Source of the DNA: Serratia symbiotica
Lineage (GTDB): Bacteria > Pseudomonadota > Gammaproteobacteria > Enterobacterales > Enterobacteriaceae
Length of the DNA stretch: 64,000 nt
Direction of reading: 5' to 3'
Assembly (NCBI GenBank): GCA_900155695.1
Contig: FUHL01000002.1
Location: forward strand, 1-64,000
In this document: in pieces, positions 56,001 to 64,000 of the stretch
How positions within the stretch are numbered: position 1 is the stretch's first letter
How the letters are laid out: every line of letters starts with the position of its first letter
Program-made: the position numbers and the translations under genes
The notes under the pieces: model-generated
What the model saw: only the letters and a program-made list of their open reading frames with translations
The model's database searches: none
Told to the model about the DNA's origin: nothing

Positions 56001-57425
56001 ATGAGTGCTCAAATTAAAACTCAGGTTGTTGTGTTGGGAGCGGGACCGGCAGGTTACTCTGCAGCTTTTCGTTGTGCTGACTTAGGTTTTGAAACTGTAC
56101 TGGTAGAACGTTATTCAACTTTAGGTGGTGTTTGCTTAAATGTAGGTTGTATTCCTTCTAAAACCTTACTACATATTGCTAAAGTAATCAAAGAGGCCAA
56201 GAAGTTAGGCACGCACGGCATTTTGTTTAATGAACCTACTATAAACATTGATCAGATGCGTATCTGGAAAGAAACATTAATTAGGCAGATAAGTGTCGGT
56301 CTAGGTAGTATGGCTAAAGGAAGAAAAGTACAAATAATCAATGGTTTAGGAAAGTTTTCCAGTGCTAATAGCCTGGTGGTTGAAAATATACACGACTTAA
56401 CAACTATTAACTTTGATTACGCTATTATTGCCGCTGGTTCCCGACCAATGCAACTTTCATTCATTCCCCATGATGATCCGCGAGTATGGAATTCCACTGA
56501 TGCACTCTCGCTGAGCACAATTCCACGGCGTTTATTAATTCTAGGAGGTGGTATCATTGGCCTAGAAATGGGGACTATATACCATGCACTAGGTTCACAG
56601 ATTGATGTAGTCGAGATATCCGATCAACTTATTGCTCTAGCAGATAAGGACGTTACCACACTCTTTACTAAATGTATCCGAAAGGACTTTAAGTTATTTC
56701 TAGAAACTAAGGTAACGAAAATATCAGCAAAAAAAGAAGGTATCTATGTCAGTACAGAAGGGAAAAATGCTTTATCAGAACCACAGCGTTATGATGCAGT
56801 TTTGGTTGCAATTGGCCGCGCACCAAATGGAAAGTTACTAGATGCTCATAAAGCAGGTATTAATGTTGACGAAGGTGGGTTTATAAAAGTAGATAAACAG
56901 TTACGTACTAATGTATCCCATATCTTCGCTATTGGTGATATTGTTGGTCAGCCTATGTTGGCACACAAAGGTATGCATGAAGCGCATATTGCTGCAGAAG
57001 TTATCGCTGGCATGAATCACTACTTCGATCCAAAAGTCATACCAAGCATCGCTTATACGGAACCAGAAGTCGCATGGGTCGGTTTAACTGAGAAAGAAGC
57101 AAAACAAAATAGCCGCAACTATGAAATTGCTACCTTTCCTTGGACAGCATCTGGCCGTGCCCTAGCGTCTGATTGTGCAGAAGGAATGACTAAACTAATC
57201 TTTGATAAAGAAACAAACCGTATTATTGGTGGTGCAATTGTTGGAACAAACGGTGGAGAGCTACTTGGTGAAATTAGTTTAGCCATTGAGATGGGATGTG
57301 ATGCCAAAGATATTTCATTGACTATGCATGCTCACCCCACTTTGTATGAATCTGTATGTCTATCTGCGGAAATTTATGAAGGTAGCATTACTGATTTACC
57401 AAACTCCAAAGCTTTCAAGAAGTAA
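56001..57425 (+). CDS. lpd: Dihydrolipoyl dehydrogenase (E3)
   Basis: Lpd reoxidises the dihydrolipoyl group and reduces NAD+ in the pyruvate (and 2-oxoglutarate) dehydrogenase complexes. Length is 474 residues, as in E. coli. FAD motif VVLGAGPAGYSAA (about 10-22), redox disulfide Cys45-Cys50 in GGVCLNVGC, NAD motif ILGGGIIGLEMG, second FAD block FAIGDIVGQPMLAHKG and the catalytic His-Glu pair in HAHPTLYE are intact. AGAGG lies before the ATG. The cluster aceE-aceF-lpd is complete, without pdhR. Confidence 0.98.
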   Translation: MSAQIKTQVVVLGAGPAGYSAAFRCADLGFETVLVERYSTLGGVCLNVGCIPSKTLLHIAKVIKEAKKLGTHGILFNEPTINIDQMRIWKETLIRQISVGLGSMAKGRKVQIINGLGKFSSANSLVVENIHDLTTINFDYAIIAAGSRPMQLSFIPHDDPRVWNSTDALSLSTIPRRLLILGGGIIGLEMGTIYHALGSQIDVVEISDQLIALADKDVTTLFTKCIRKDFKLFLETKVTKISAKKEGIYVSTEGKNALSEPQRYDAVLVAIGRAPNGKLLDAHKAGINVDEGGFIKVDKQLRTNVSHIFAIGDIVGQPMLAHKGMHEAHIAAEVIAGMNHYFDPKVIPSIAYTEPEVAWVGLTEKEAKQNSRNYEIATFPWTASGRALASDCAEGMTKLIFDKETNRIIGGAIVGTNGGELLGEISLAIEMGCDAKDISLTMHAHPTLYESVCLSAEIYEGSITDLPNSKAFKK

Positions 57426-58217
57426 TCTTATTACTTTGCTTAATTAATCAGACAAGCAGATATTAACTTATTTTATATATCGCATGATAAATGATGTTAA
57501 CTTATTATCAATGTTATAATTTTATATAGGATGATATATTAATTTTTGGCTAACTATGATTTATAATTATCTACCTTCTAAATTTATTGTGAAAGCAGTG
57601 ATAAATATCAAATGCAGAATAATTTTATAACGATTAAATAATAATTCGAATACGAATATATCAATGAATTGCTTAAAATTTATTTAAACCTAATATGATT
57701 ATGTGAATCACTATTGAATTACATTACAATAATAAGTATTAGCTAATTGATTTGAATGTTACAATTAGCTAATAAATAATTTAAACACACTATTAATTTT
57801 GAAAAATAGTATATTTATCAGCAACTTGTTAATATCTCCTAAATGTATAAATTGTTCCTCTTAACTTATTGTTGATCATGTATAGTATTGCTTATATTGT
57901 ACTATTTTAATAATTTATTTTAATTCATCCTTTTTAACAAAAACTATATTTAGTTTTTTATTACATTGATAATATCTTGACAATGGTTCATTTGCCATAT
58001 CTTTTATAGATAAAAGCAAAGGAATAAACAGTCAATTATAGATAAAAGCAAAGGAATAAACAGTCAATTTTCTTATCTTTATATTTTATAAGAGCATGCT
58101 TGAGCTGATAGAATATAATTAGGATATACATCCTATTAAATTAGGGATTAGATAATATATATTATCTAGTTTAATTGGCATAATCTATTTTACGCAAATT
58201 TTGTATTAACTTTTCCA
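57426..58217. other. Spacer between lpd and gpmA (convergent)
   Basis: About 0.8 kb without a gene. It contains a perfect 32-bp tandem duplication at 58006-58069, a TAGGAT-ATAC-ATCCTA repeat at about 58119-58134 and a 20-base AT palindrome at 58149-58168; the last two may serve as minus-strand terminators of gpmA. Confidence 0.5.
58006..58069. repeat. Perfect 32-bp tandem duplication
   Basis: The unit ATAGATAAAAGCAAAGG followed by AATAAACAGTCAATT occurs twice, head to tail, with no mismatch (58006-58037 and 58038-58069). Perfect identity suggests a recent duplication, or an assembly error that read depth would reveal. Confidence 0.95.
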
Positions 58218-58970
58218 TCATATTATTTGATATTTATTTATAATTTTAGCCACGTCATTAGAAATGATGTCGTTATTACCTAAATAATAAGACTGAATTT
58301 TCTTAAAATGATCATCGAACTCATAAACCAATGGGATGCCTGTTGGGATATTCAGTTCAAGCACCTCATCTGCGTTGAGGTTATCTAGGTGTTTTACCAG
58401 TGCTCGCAGTGAGTTACCATGAGCTACTATGATAACACGCTGTCCTCTATTAATTCTTGGAAAAATTTCTTTATTCCAATATGGAATAACTCGATTAATT
58501 GTTAACATTAAACTTTCTGTTAGTGGTAATTCGTGTTCATTGAGCATACTGTACTTTGGGTCATAGCCTGGATATCGTTCATCTTCTTTAGTTAAACTTG
58601 GCGGTGTTACAGTCAAACTACGACGCCATTGTTTAACTTGTTCATTACCATATTGCTGCGTAGTTTCCATTTTATTAAGACCTTGTAAAGCGCCATAGTG
58701 ACGCTCGTTTAACTTCCAAGATTTTTTAATAGGAAGCCAGATTTGGTCAAGTTCATCGAGGATATGCCAGAGGGTATGAATAGCTCGTTTGAGGACTGAG
58801 GTATATGCAAAATCGAAATAAAAACCTTCAGCTTGTAACATTTTCCCTGCTATTTTTGCTTCTGCATGTCCTTTATCTGATAAATCAATATCATGCCAAC
58901 CAGTAAATCGATTTTCTTTATTCCATTGGCTTTCACCATGACGCATGAAAACTAACTTATGTACAATCAT
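58218..58970 (-). CDS. gpmA: 2,3-bisphosphoglycerate-dependent phosphoglycerate mutase
   Basis: GpmA interconverts 3- and 2-phosphoglycerate in glycolysis. The 250-residue protein equals E. coli in length. [25 protein letters not shown] shows the catalytic His11; also present are [23 protein letters not shown], the RRSLTVTPP region and [17 protein letters not shown] with the second catalytic His. A GGGGGTTACGTAT stretch before the ATG may be the ribosome site. Isolated between spacers. Confidence 0.98.
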   Translation of the reverse strand: MIVHKLVFMRHGESQWNKENRFTGWHDIDLSDKGHAEAKIAGKMLQAEGFYFDFAYTSVLKRAIHTLWHILDELDQIWLPIKKSWKLNERHYGALQGLNKMETTQQYGNEQVKQWRRSLTVTPPSLTKEDERYPGYDPKYSMLNEHELPLTESLMLTINRVIPYWNKEIFPRINRGQRVIIVAHGNSLRALVKHLDNLNADEVLELNIPTGIPLVYEFDDHFKKIQSYYLGNNDIISNDVAKIINKYQII

Positions 58971-60235
58971 ATACGTAACCCCCTATTATACATTGTAATG
59001 AGAATGTAAATTATTATATTTATTATACATAAACTTAAGCACTAGTATTGTTTAATATGAGTACTTGATCATTGTTCAGCAAAAATTAAGTTGACAATAT
59101 TGTTAAATGGCTTAAGGGACTTATTAAGTAGATAATAGAGTTTCAGCAAGTGTCTTATTTAGTAATAAAATCAGTGTAGTTTTAGTAATTAATGGAATAT
59201 TATACAATTATATAATATATATTCAATATCCTTAGATATAATCCGTAATTTTACGTAGCATTAGACTGCTATAATATCCTATACGATTCATCTATTCCAT
59301 AGAATATTTTATTATTATAAATCACCTGAAATTTTACTTCTTCATTATTTTTTATATACTAACAGTATATTAATCTATTCATTAAAATCGCTATACATTA
59401 AAATAGTAACTATGTCATGTGCATATAGTGCAAAAATTACATTTATGAATTTTATGAGTTATTTATTTTATATTTTAATATATATCTTGCATGTAATAAA
59501 ATAAATTTTCTGAAGTAGAAATTTCAATTAAACATTAATTTTAAATTTGCTAATTATTATTTATAATAACTATAAATTGATGTTTATATATCTATATATA
59601 AAGATATATATAGATAGTTGTGATATTACTCGAAATCTATTATTGTCTGAATCAGTGTTTATCATACATTATATAATAATTAAAATGGTTATTTAGCGTG
59701 CTAATATTATAGAAATTAGTAACTCTTTTCTAAGATATTCGCATTTCAATATTTAATATCCATTCAACATTTTTTCCATCTTCAATTTATCTTATTTTAG
59801 AGACTCTTATTCTATTATATAAAAGTTGCATCTAAAAAATTTTGAATAGTATATGCGATATATACCTTCTGAATATGCTACGTTCAATATATCAGTAACG
59901 TTTGTATATAAATTAGATATTATTTTATTTTAAATACTGTAATCTATTCTCTTGTATATTTAATAAGTATATGATAAAAAATAATATGTAATATTTTACG
60001 TTATTTACTCGTTTTATTAGCATATGATTTTATGCTGATAATTAATATATTAAATATCTTCGTTATAACGATAATAATTTAATTATAAAAAAATATTCTC
60101 AAAAACTTTTAAGTTAATGTTACGTTATAGATCAGGAATTGAACTACAGATTTTATCTGTATTAGTTAATATTTATCGACCTCAGTAAGGTCTAATTAAA
60201 AGCCTAGACATATAAAAGAGTAACTAAATAAATTT
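58971..60235. other. AT-rich spacer between valS and gpmA
   Basis: About 1.26 kb without a gene. Near its end ACAGAT-TTT-ATCTGT (60146-60160) and GACCT-CAGTA-AGGTC (60178-60192) form small hairpins beside a GTTCAATTCC-like stretch on the minus strand that recalls a tRNA T loop; the whole does not fold as a tRNA. Confidence 0.45.
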
Positions 60236-60258
60236 CTGGCTACTACATTAATAGCCAG
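60226..60258 (-). terminator. Terminator-like hairpin after valS
   Basis: On the minus strand CTGGCTA, a nine-base loop and TAGCCAG are followed by AAATTTATTT. It lies about 35 bases beyond the valS stop. The stem is good; the T tract is interrupted. Confidence 0.6.
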
Positions 60259-60293
60259 AGCACTAACTGATTTGATAACTTTTATCACATAAA

Positions 60294-63191
60294 TTAGATT
60301 AATATAATCCTTTCCTTTTGTTTTTGTAATTTTTCTTTATCTTCTGTGCAGGATGCAAGTTTATCTCGTGTTTTATCAACAATTGCTTTGGGTGCACGAG
60401 ATACGAAAGATGTATTGGCTAGTTTATTTCTAATAGAGATGATTTCTGTATCCAGTTGACTTATCTCTTTTGTCAAACGTTTGATCTCTTCCTCTTTATC
60501 CATCAAGCCATCAAGAGGTATTAAAAGTTCAGCGCCTTCTATTAATTTTATAAGAGATGGGGGACCTTTTTCACCATCTGGCAGTAGTGTCATTGACGAC
60601 GGACCTGCCATGCATGTTAAAAAACACTGATTTTGCTGTATACGGCATTGGGTATCGGCATCAGCATTTCGTACTAGCACTACTAGTAATTTGTTTGGCT
60701 TGATATTCATTTCTATGCGAATGTTTCGTAAAACAATAATTGTTTGTTTTAACCATTCTAGATCATTTAATGCCTGTTTATTTTCTAGCGTGGCGTGATA
60801 CTCTGGAAACGGTTGTAACATAATACTTTTATTGTGTTCAGTATTGGTGTTATTATTAGAGTTAATAAGTAGCTGCACTTGTTGCCAGATAATCTCTGTT
60901 ATGAATGGAATGATCGGATGTGCTAATCGTAAAAGCATTTCTAGTACAGTAATCAATGTATAGCGAGCGCCCCGTTTTTTCTCTTCACTACTATTACTCA
61001 ATATTAGTTTAGTTAGTTCAAGATACCAGTCACAAAATTGGTTCCAAGTAAATTCGTATAAGATTTTAGCTGCTAGATCGAAACGATAGGCATCTATCGC
61101 TATGCGATAGGATTGTACTGTACGGTTAAATTCAGTTAGTATCCAGCGATCGACCATCGACAGTATTTTTTTACTTCCTTTAAAACCACAATCATAAGAT
61201 TCAGTATTGATAATGATAAAGCGGCTGGCGTTCCACAGTTTATTACAAAAATTACGATAGCCTTCTAGGCGATTGATGTCCCAATGAATATCACGGCAAG
61301 TAGAGGTTACTGCTGCTAGAGTAAATCGCAAGGCATCTGTACCATATGGCTTAATTCCGTTTGGAAATTGTTGTTGAGTACGTTTACGAATCTTATCTGC
61401 TAATTTTGGCCGCATCATATTTTTGGTGCGTTTTTTAAGCAAATGTTGCAGTGAGATACCATCAATCATATCTAACGGATCTATGACATTACCTTTAGAC
61501 TTAGACATTTTTTGTCCTTCTTCATCGCAGATTAAAGCAGTAATATAAACAGTATGAAATGGAATCTGGGATTTCCCATTTTTATCTTTTATAAAGTGCA
61601 TCGTTAACATAATCATACGTGCAATCCAGAAGAAGATAATATCAAATCCGCTAACTATTACGTTAGTGGGATGGAATATTTTTAAAGCATCAGTTTTCTC
61701 TGGCCAACCTAAAGAAGCAAAAGTCCATAAGCTAGAAGAAAACCAGGTGTCTAATACGTCTTGGTCCTGCATTAATATCAATTCAGTAGATATATTATAT
61801 TTCTTTCGAACTTCATCTTCACTGCGGCCGACATAGACCTTACCTTTTATGTCGTACCACGCTGGTATACGGTGACCCCACCATAGCTGACGGGAAATGC
61901 ACCAGTCCTGAATGTCCTGCATCCAGCTGAAATATATATTTTCGTATTTTTTAGGCACGAACTGGATTAAACCTTTTTTTACTGCTTCTATAGCTACTTT
62001 CGCTAGCGGTGCAGTGCGCACATACCATTGGTCTGTCAGCATAGGCTCGATTACGACACCGCTACGGTCGCCATACGGAACTGTTAGATTATGTGGTTTA
62101 ATTGCATCAAGCAAAGATAGTTGGTCAAAAGCCGAAACTATTGCTTTACGCACCGCAAAGCGATCTATACCCTGGTATTCAATAGGTATAGTTTTGCTAT
62201 AGTTATTGCATATTTCCCCTGATATATTGAATACTTGCGCTTCCTGACGGATGGTTCCATCAAAATTTAAGATGTTAATCATTGGTAGGTCATGACGTTT
62301 ACCTACTGCATAGTCATTCCAGTCATGAGCTGGTGTTATCTTCACACAGCCAGTGCCTTTTTCGATATTGGCATGCTTATCTCCAACAATTGGAATGCGA
62401 CGACCAACTAAAGGAACAATGATTTCTTTGCCAATCAAATAGTTATAACGACTATCTTCGGGATTAACAGCTACACCGGTATCACCAAGTACAGTTTCAG
62501 GACGGGTGGTTGCCACAACTAAGTAATTTTTACCACAAGTAGTTTTAACGCCGTTAGCTAAAGGATAGCGTAGATGCCACATAGATCCTAGAGATTCGCG
62601 ATTTTCAACTTCTAGATCAGAAATAGCAGTGCGTAATTTAGGATCCCAGTTTACCAAGCGTTTACCTCGGTAAATTAAATTTTCTTGATAAAGACGTACG
62701 AATGCTTCGCGTACTGCATTTGAAAAGCTCTCATCCATAGTAAAACGTTCTCGTGTCCAATCGACAGAGTTTCCTAAACGCCGCATTTGATGGGTTATAG
62801 TACCACCCGATTTCATCTTCCAATGCCAGATTTTATCTATAAATCGCTCACGGCCATAATCATGTCGACTCTTGCCTTCTTCTATAGAAATTTTTCGCTC
62901 TACTACCATCTGGGTGGCAATGCCGGCATGGTCTGTACCAATTTGCCATAAAGTGTTTTTACCTTGCATACGATTGTATCGTATTAAGATATCCATAATC
63001 GTCTGTTGAAACGCATGGCCCATATGTAGGCTACCAGTAATATTCGGTGGCGGAATCATAATGCAGAAGTGTGCTTGGTTTAGTTTACCATTTGGCTTGA
63101 AATAACCATGATGTTCCCAATAATCGTATAGTTTATTTTCAATTTCTTTCGGGTTATATGTAGTATTAAAGTGACTATTTATCTTTTCCAT
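60294..63191 (-). CDS. valS: Valine-tRNA ligase
   Basis: ValS charges tRNA-Val and edits mischarged threonine. The 965-residue protein (E. coli 951) has the class I HIGH motif as [14 protein letters not shown] near the N-terminus, the CP1 editing domain ([30 protein letters not shown]), [12 protein letters not shown], the KMSKS loop as [14 protein letters not shown] (about 560) and the anticodon-binding domain. A C-terminal coiled coil ([18 protein letters not shown]...LQKQKERI) is present. It follows holC by 16 bases in the conserved pepA-holC-valS order. Confidence 0.98.
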   Translation of the reverse strand: MEKINSHFNTTYNPKEIENKLYDYWEHHGYFKPNGKLNQAHFCIMIPPPNITGSLHMGHAFQQTIMDILIRYNRMQGKNTLWQIGTDHAGIATQMVVERKISIEEGKSRHDYGRERFIDKIWHWKMKSGGTITHQMRRLGNSVDWTRERFTMDESFSNAVREAFVRLYQENLIYRGKRLVNWDPKLRTAISDLEVENRESLGSMWHLRYPLANGVKTTCGKNYLVVATTRPETVLGDTGVAVNPEDSRYNYLIGKEIIVPLVGRRIPIVGDKHANIEKGTGCVKITPAHDWNDYAVGKRHDLPMINILNFDGTIRQEAQVFNISGEICNNYSKTIPIEYQGIDRFAVRKAIVSAFDQLSLLDAIKPHNLTVPYGDRSGVVIEPMLTDQWYVRTAPLAKVAIEAVKKGLIQFVPKKYENIYFSWMQDIQDWCISRQLWWGHRIPAWYDIKGKVYVGRSEDEVRKKYNISTELILMQDQDVLDTWFSSSLWTFASLGWPEKTDALKIFHPTNVIVSGFDIIFFWIARMIMLTMHFIKDKNGKSQIPFHTVYITALICDEEGQKMSKSKGNVIDPLDMIDGISLQHLLKKRTKNMMRPKLADKIRKRTQQQFPNGIKPYGTDALRFTLAAVTSTCRDIHWDINRLEGYRNFCNKLWNASRFIIINTESYDCGFKGSKKILSMVDRWILTEFNRTVQSYRIAIDAYRFDLAAKILYEFTWNQFCDWYLELTKLILSNSSEEKKRGARYTLITVLEMLLRLAHPIIPFITEIIWQQVQLLINSNNNTNTEHNKSIMLQPFPEYHATLENKQALNDLEWLKQTIIVLRNIRIEMNIKPNKLLVVLVRNADADTQCRIQQNQCFLTCMAGPSSMTLLPDGEKGPPSLIKLIEGAELLIPLDGLMDKEEEIKRLTKEISQLDTEIISIRNKLANTSFVSRAPKAIVDKTRDKLASCTEDKEKLQKQKERIILI

Positions 63192-63207
63192 TTCATAAAA
63201 TCGTTAT

Positions 63208-63657
63208 TTAGTGAAGAGGCGGCTTTTTAGTCGTCAAATGGAAGCCAACATTGCGATAAACTTTATAACGGTTTCTCGCTAACTGCTTAAGGGTATTTTC
63301 ATAAGGCACAAAGTCTATTATTTGATTGAAAATCAAAGAAAAATCTGCAACTTGCAGTTGTAAAGTAATTAGTAGATCACGCGAGGTATTACTGTATTGT
63401 CCTGGCCAGGATAACTCTACTGGAGCACCTGAATGCGGCCCTTCTCCAGATAAATTATGTGGAATAAATGCGTATGGTTCACGTTGCCATAATTCTTCGT
63501 CTAACCGACAAGCTTGTTCCTTATTATCGCAAGCGATTATCAATCGCTTGCCAGAGCGCCAGCATTCTGTCGCCACAATGCAAGCCATGGATTCATGTGC
63601 GTTCAGTATACCTGCTGATTGATTATGTTCAAGTAAATAAAATGTTGCTTGTTTCAT
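63208..63657 (-). CDS. holC: DNA polymerase III subunit chi
   Basis: Chi links the clamp loader, through psi, to single-stranded-DNA-binding protein. The ATG at 63657 (MKQATFYLLEHNQSAG) gives 149 residues (E. coli 147); an in-frame GTG at 63672 is less likely. Blocks ECWRSGKRLIIACDNKEQACRLDEELW, FIPHNLSGEGP, GAPVELSWP and VDFVPYENTLKQLARNRYKVYRNVGFHL are conserved. Chi is often lost in reduced genomes, so its retention beside a gamma-only DnaX is of interest. Confidence 0.96.
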   Translation of the reverse strand: MKQATFYLLEHNQSAGILNAHESMACIVATECWRSGKRLIIACDNKEQACRLDEELWQREPYAFIPHNLSGEGPHSGAPVELSWPGQYSNTSRDLLITLQLQVADFSLIFNQIIDFVPYENTLKQLARNRYKVYRNVGFHLTTKKPPLH

Positions 63658-63863
63658 TATCTCATTTATCACTATTAATAAAAAATAGAGCCAAATATGT
63701 TGAATGTCCTCTTAATTAGAGAGTAGTGAAAGATTTTATCTTTTCTTCTTTATTTTGCTGATAGGATAATATAGTTGATGAGTTGTATATATCAGATAAA
63801 TACACGTTGATAAGATCAATATACGTCGTTAATAACGATTGGTCTTTTAACATTAAAAATACT
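63658..63863. other. Spacer between pepA and holC
   Basis: About 200 bases with no gene. A holC promoter or processing site may lie here; none was identified. Confidence 0.4.

Positions 63864-64000
<137 letters not shown>

Noticed and set aside
60121-60200. Possible tRNA relic on the minus strand (GTTCAATTCC next to ACAGAT/ATCTGT)
   Set aside because: The small stems do not assemble into a cloverleaf, and no acceptor stem or CCA end is present.

Overview
The window is chromosomal DNA from a strongly reduced, AT-rich gammaproteobacterium. Every recognised protein is closest, from memory of the families, to the Escherichia coli/Enterobacterales version. Several local gene orders are enterobacterial: mnmG-atpBEFHAGDC-glmU-glmS, thiEFSGH, clsA...rluB...sohB...pyrF, dnaX-ybaB-htpG-adk, aceE-aceF-lpd, and pepA-holC-valS. 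The genes are separated by long, very AT-rich spacers without open frames. My summed gene lengths give about 37.0 kb of coding sequence in 64 kb, roughly 58%. No insertion sequence, phage, CRISPR array or intact tRNA gene was seen. Low coding density, loss of expected neighbours (rsmG, atpI, thiC, recR) and visible gene decay (atpI, tau part of dnaX) fit an insect endosymbiont in the middle of genome erosion, such as a Sodalis-, Baumannia- or mealybug-symbiont-type lineage. The genus cannot be settled from this sequence.

Layout. 1-0.6 kb: the 5' end of a 16S rRNA gene on the minus strand with its leader, boxA and two promoter-like sites; the 16S homology breaks off near base 121. 1.1-10.4 kb: mnmG, an atpI relic, then the complete F1Fo ATP synthase operon atpBEFHAGDC. 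11.5-16.1 kb: glmU and glmS (UDP-GlcNAc synthesis). 18.0 kb: hupA with a good terminator. 18.3-22.1 kb: a 3.7-kb gene desert. 22.1-25.6 kb: a tightly overlapping thiEFSGH operon without thiC. 26.8-33.0 kb: clsA, rluB and sohB, widely spaced. 34.6-42.9 kb: dut, pyrF, a three-gene zinc/manganese-type ABC importer and pyrD. 44.8-50.3 kb: adk, htpG, ybaB and dnaX on the minus strand. 51.7-57.4 kb: pyruvate dehydrogenase complex aceE-aceF-lpd. 58.2-64 kb: gpmA, then valS-holC-pepA (pepA runs out of the window).

Together the genes keep a minimal metabolism: pyruvate oxidation and glycolysis feeding oxidative ATP synthesis, amino-sugar precursors for peptidoglycan or lipid A, cardiolipin, pyrimidines (pyrD, pyrF, dut), thiamine thiazole synthesis and coupling, a metal importer, and core replication and translation factors.

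The most notable observation is dnaX. The enterobacterial frameshift module (upstream AGGGAG plus A-AAA-AAG) is preserved, but the reading frames are swapped. The zero frame now stops at once to give a gamma-sized protein, while the -1 frame enters the tau-specific region. That region is still recognisable to its last residues but carries two further lesions. No wholly new system was found. The other items of interest are precise inverted and tandem repeats in the spacers, a one-lipoyl-domain AceF and the truncated 16S junction.
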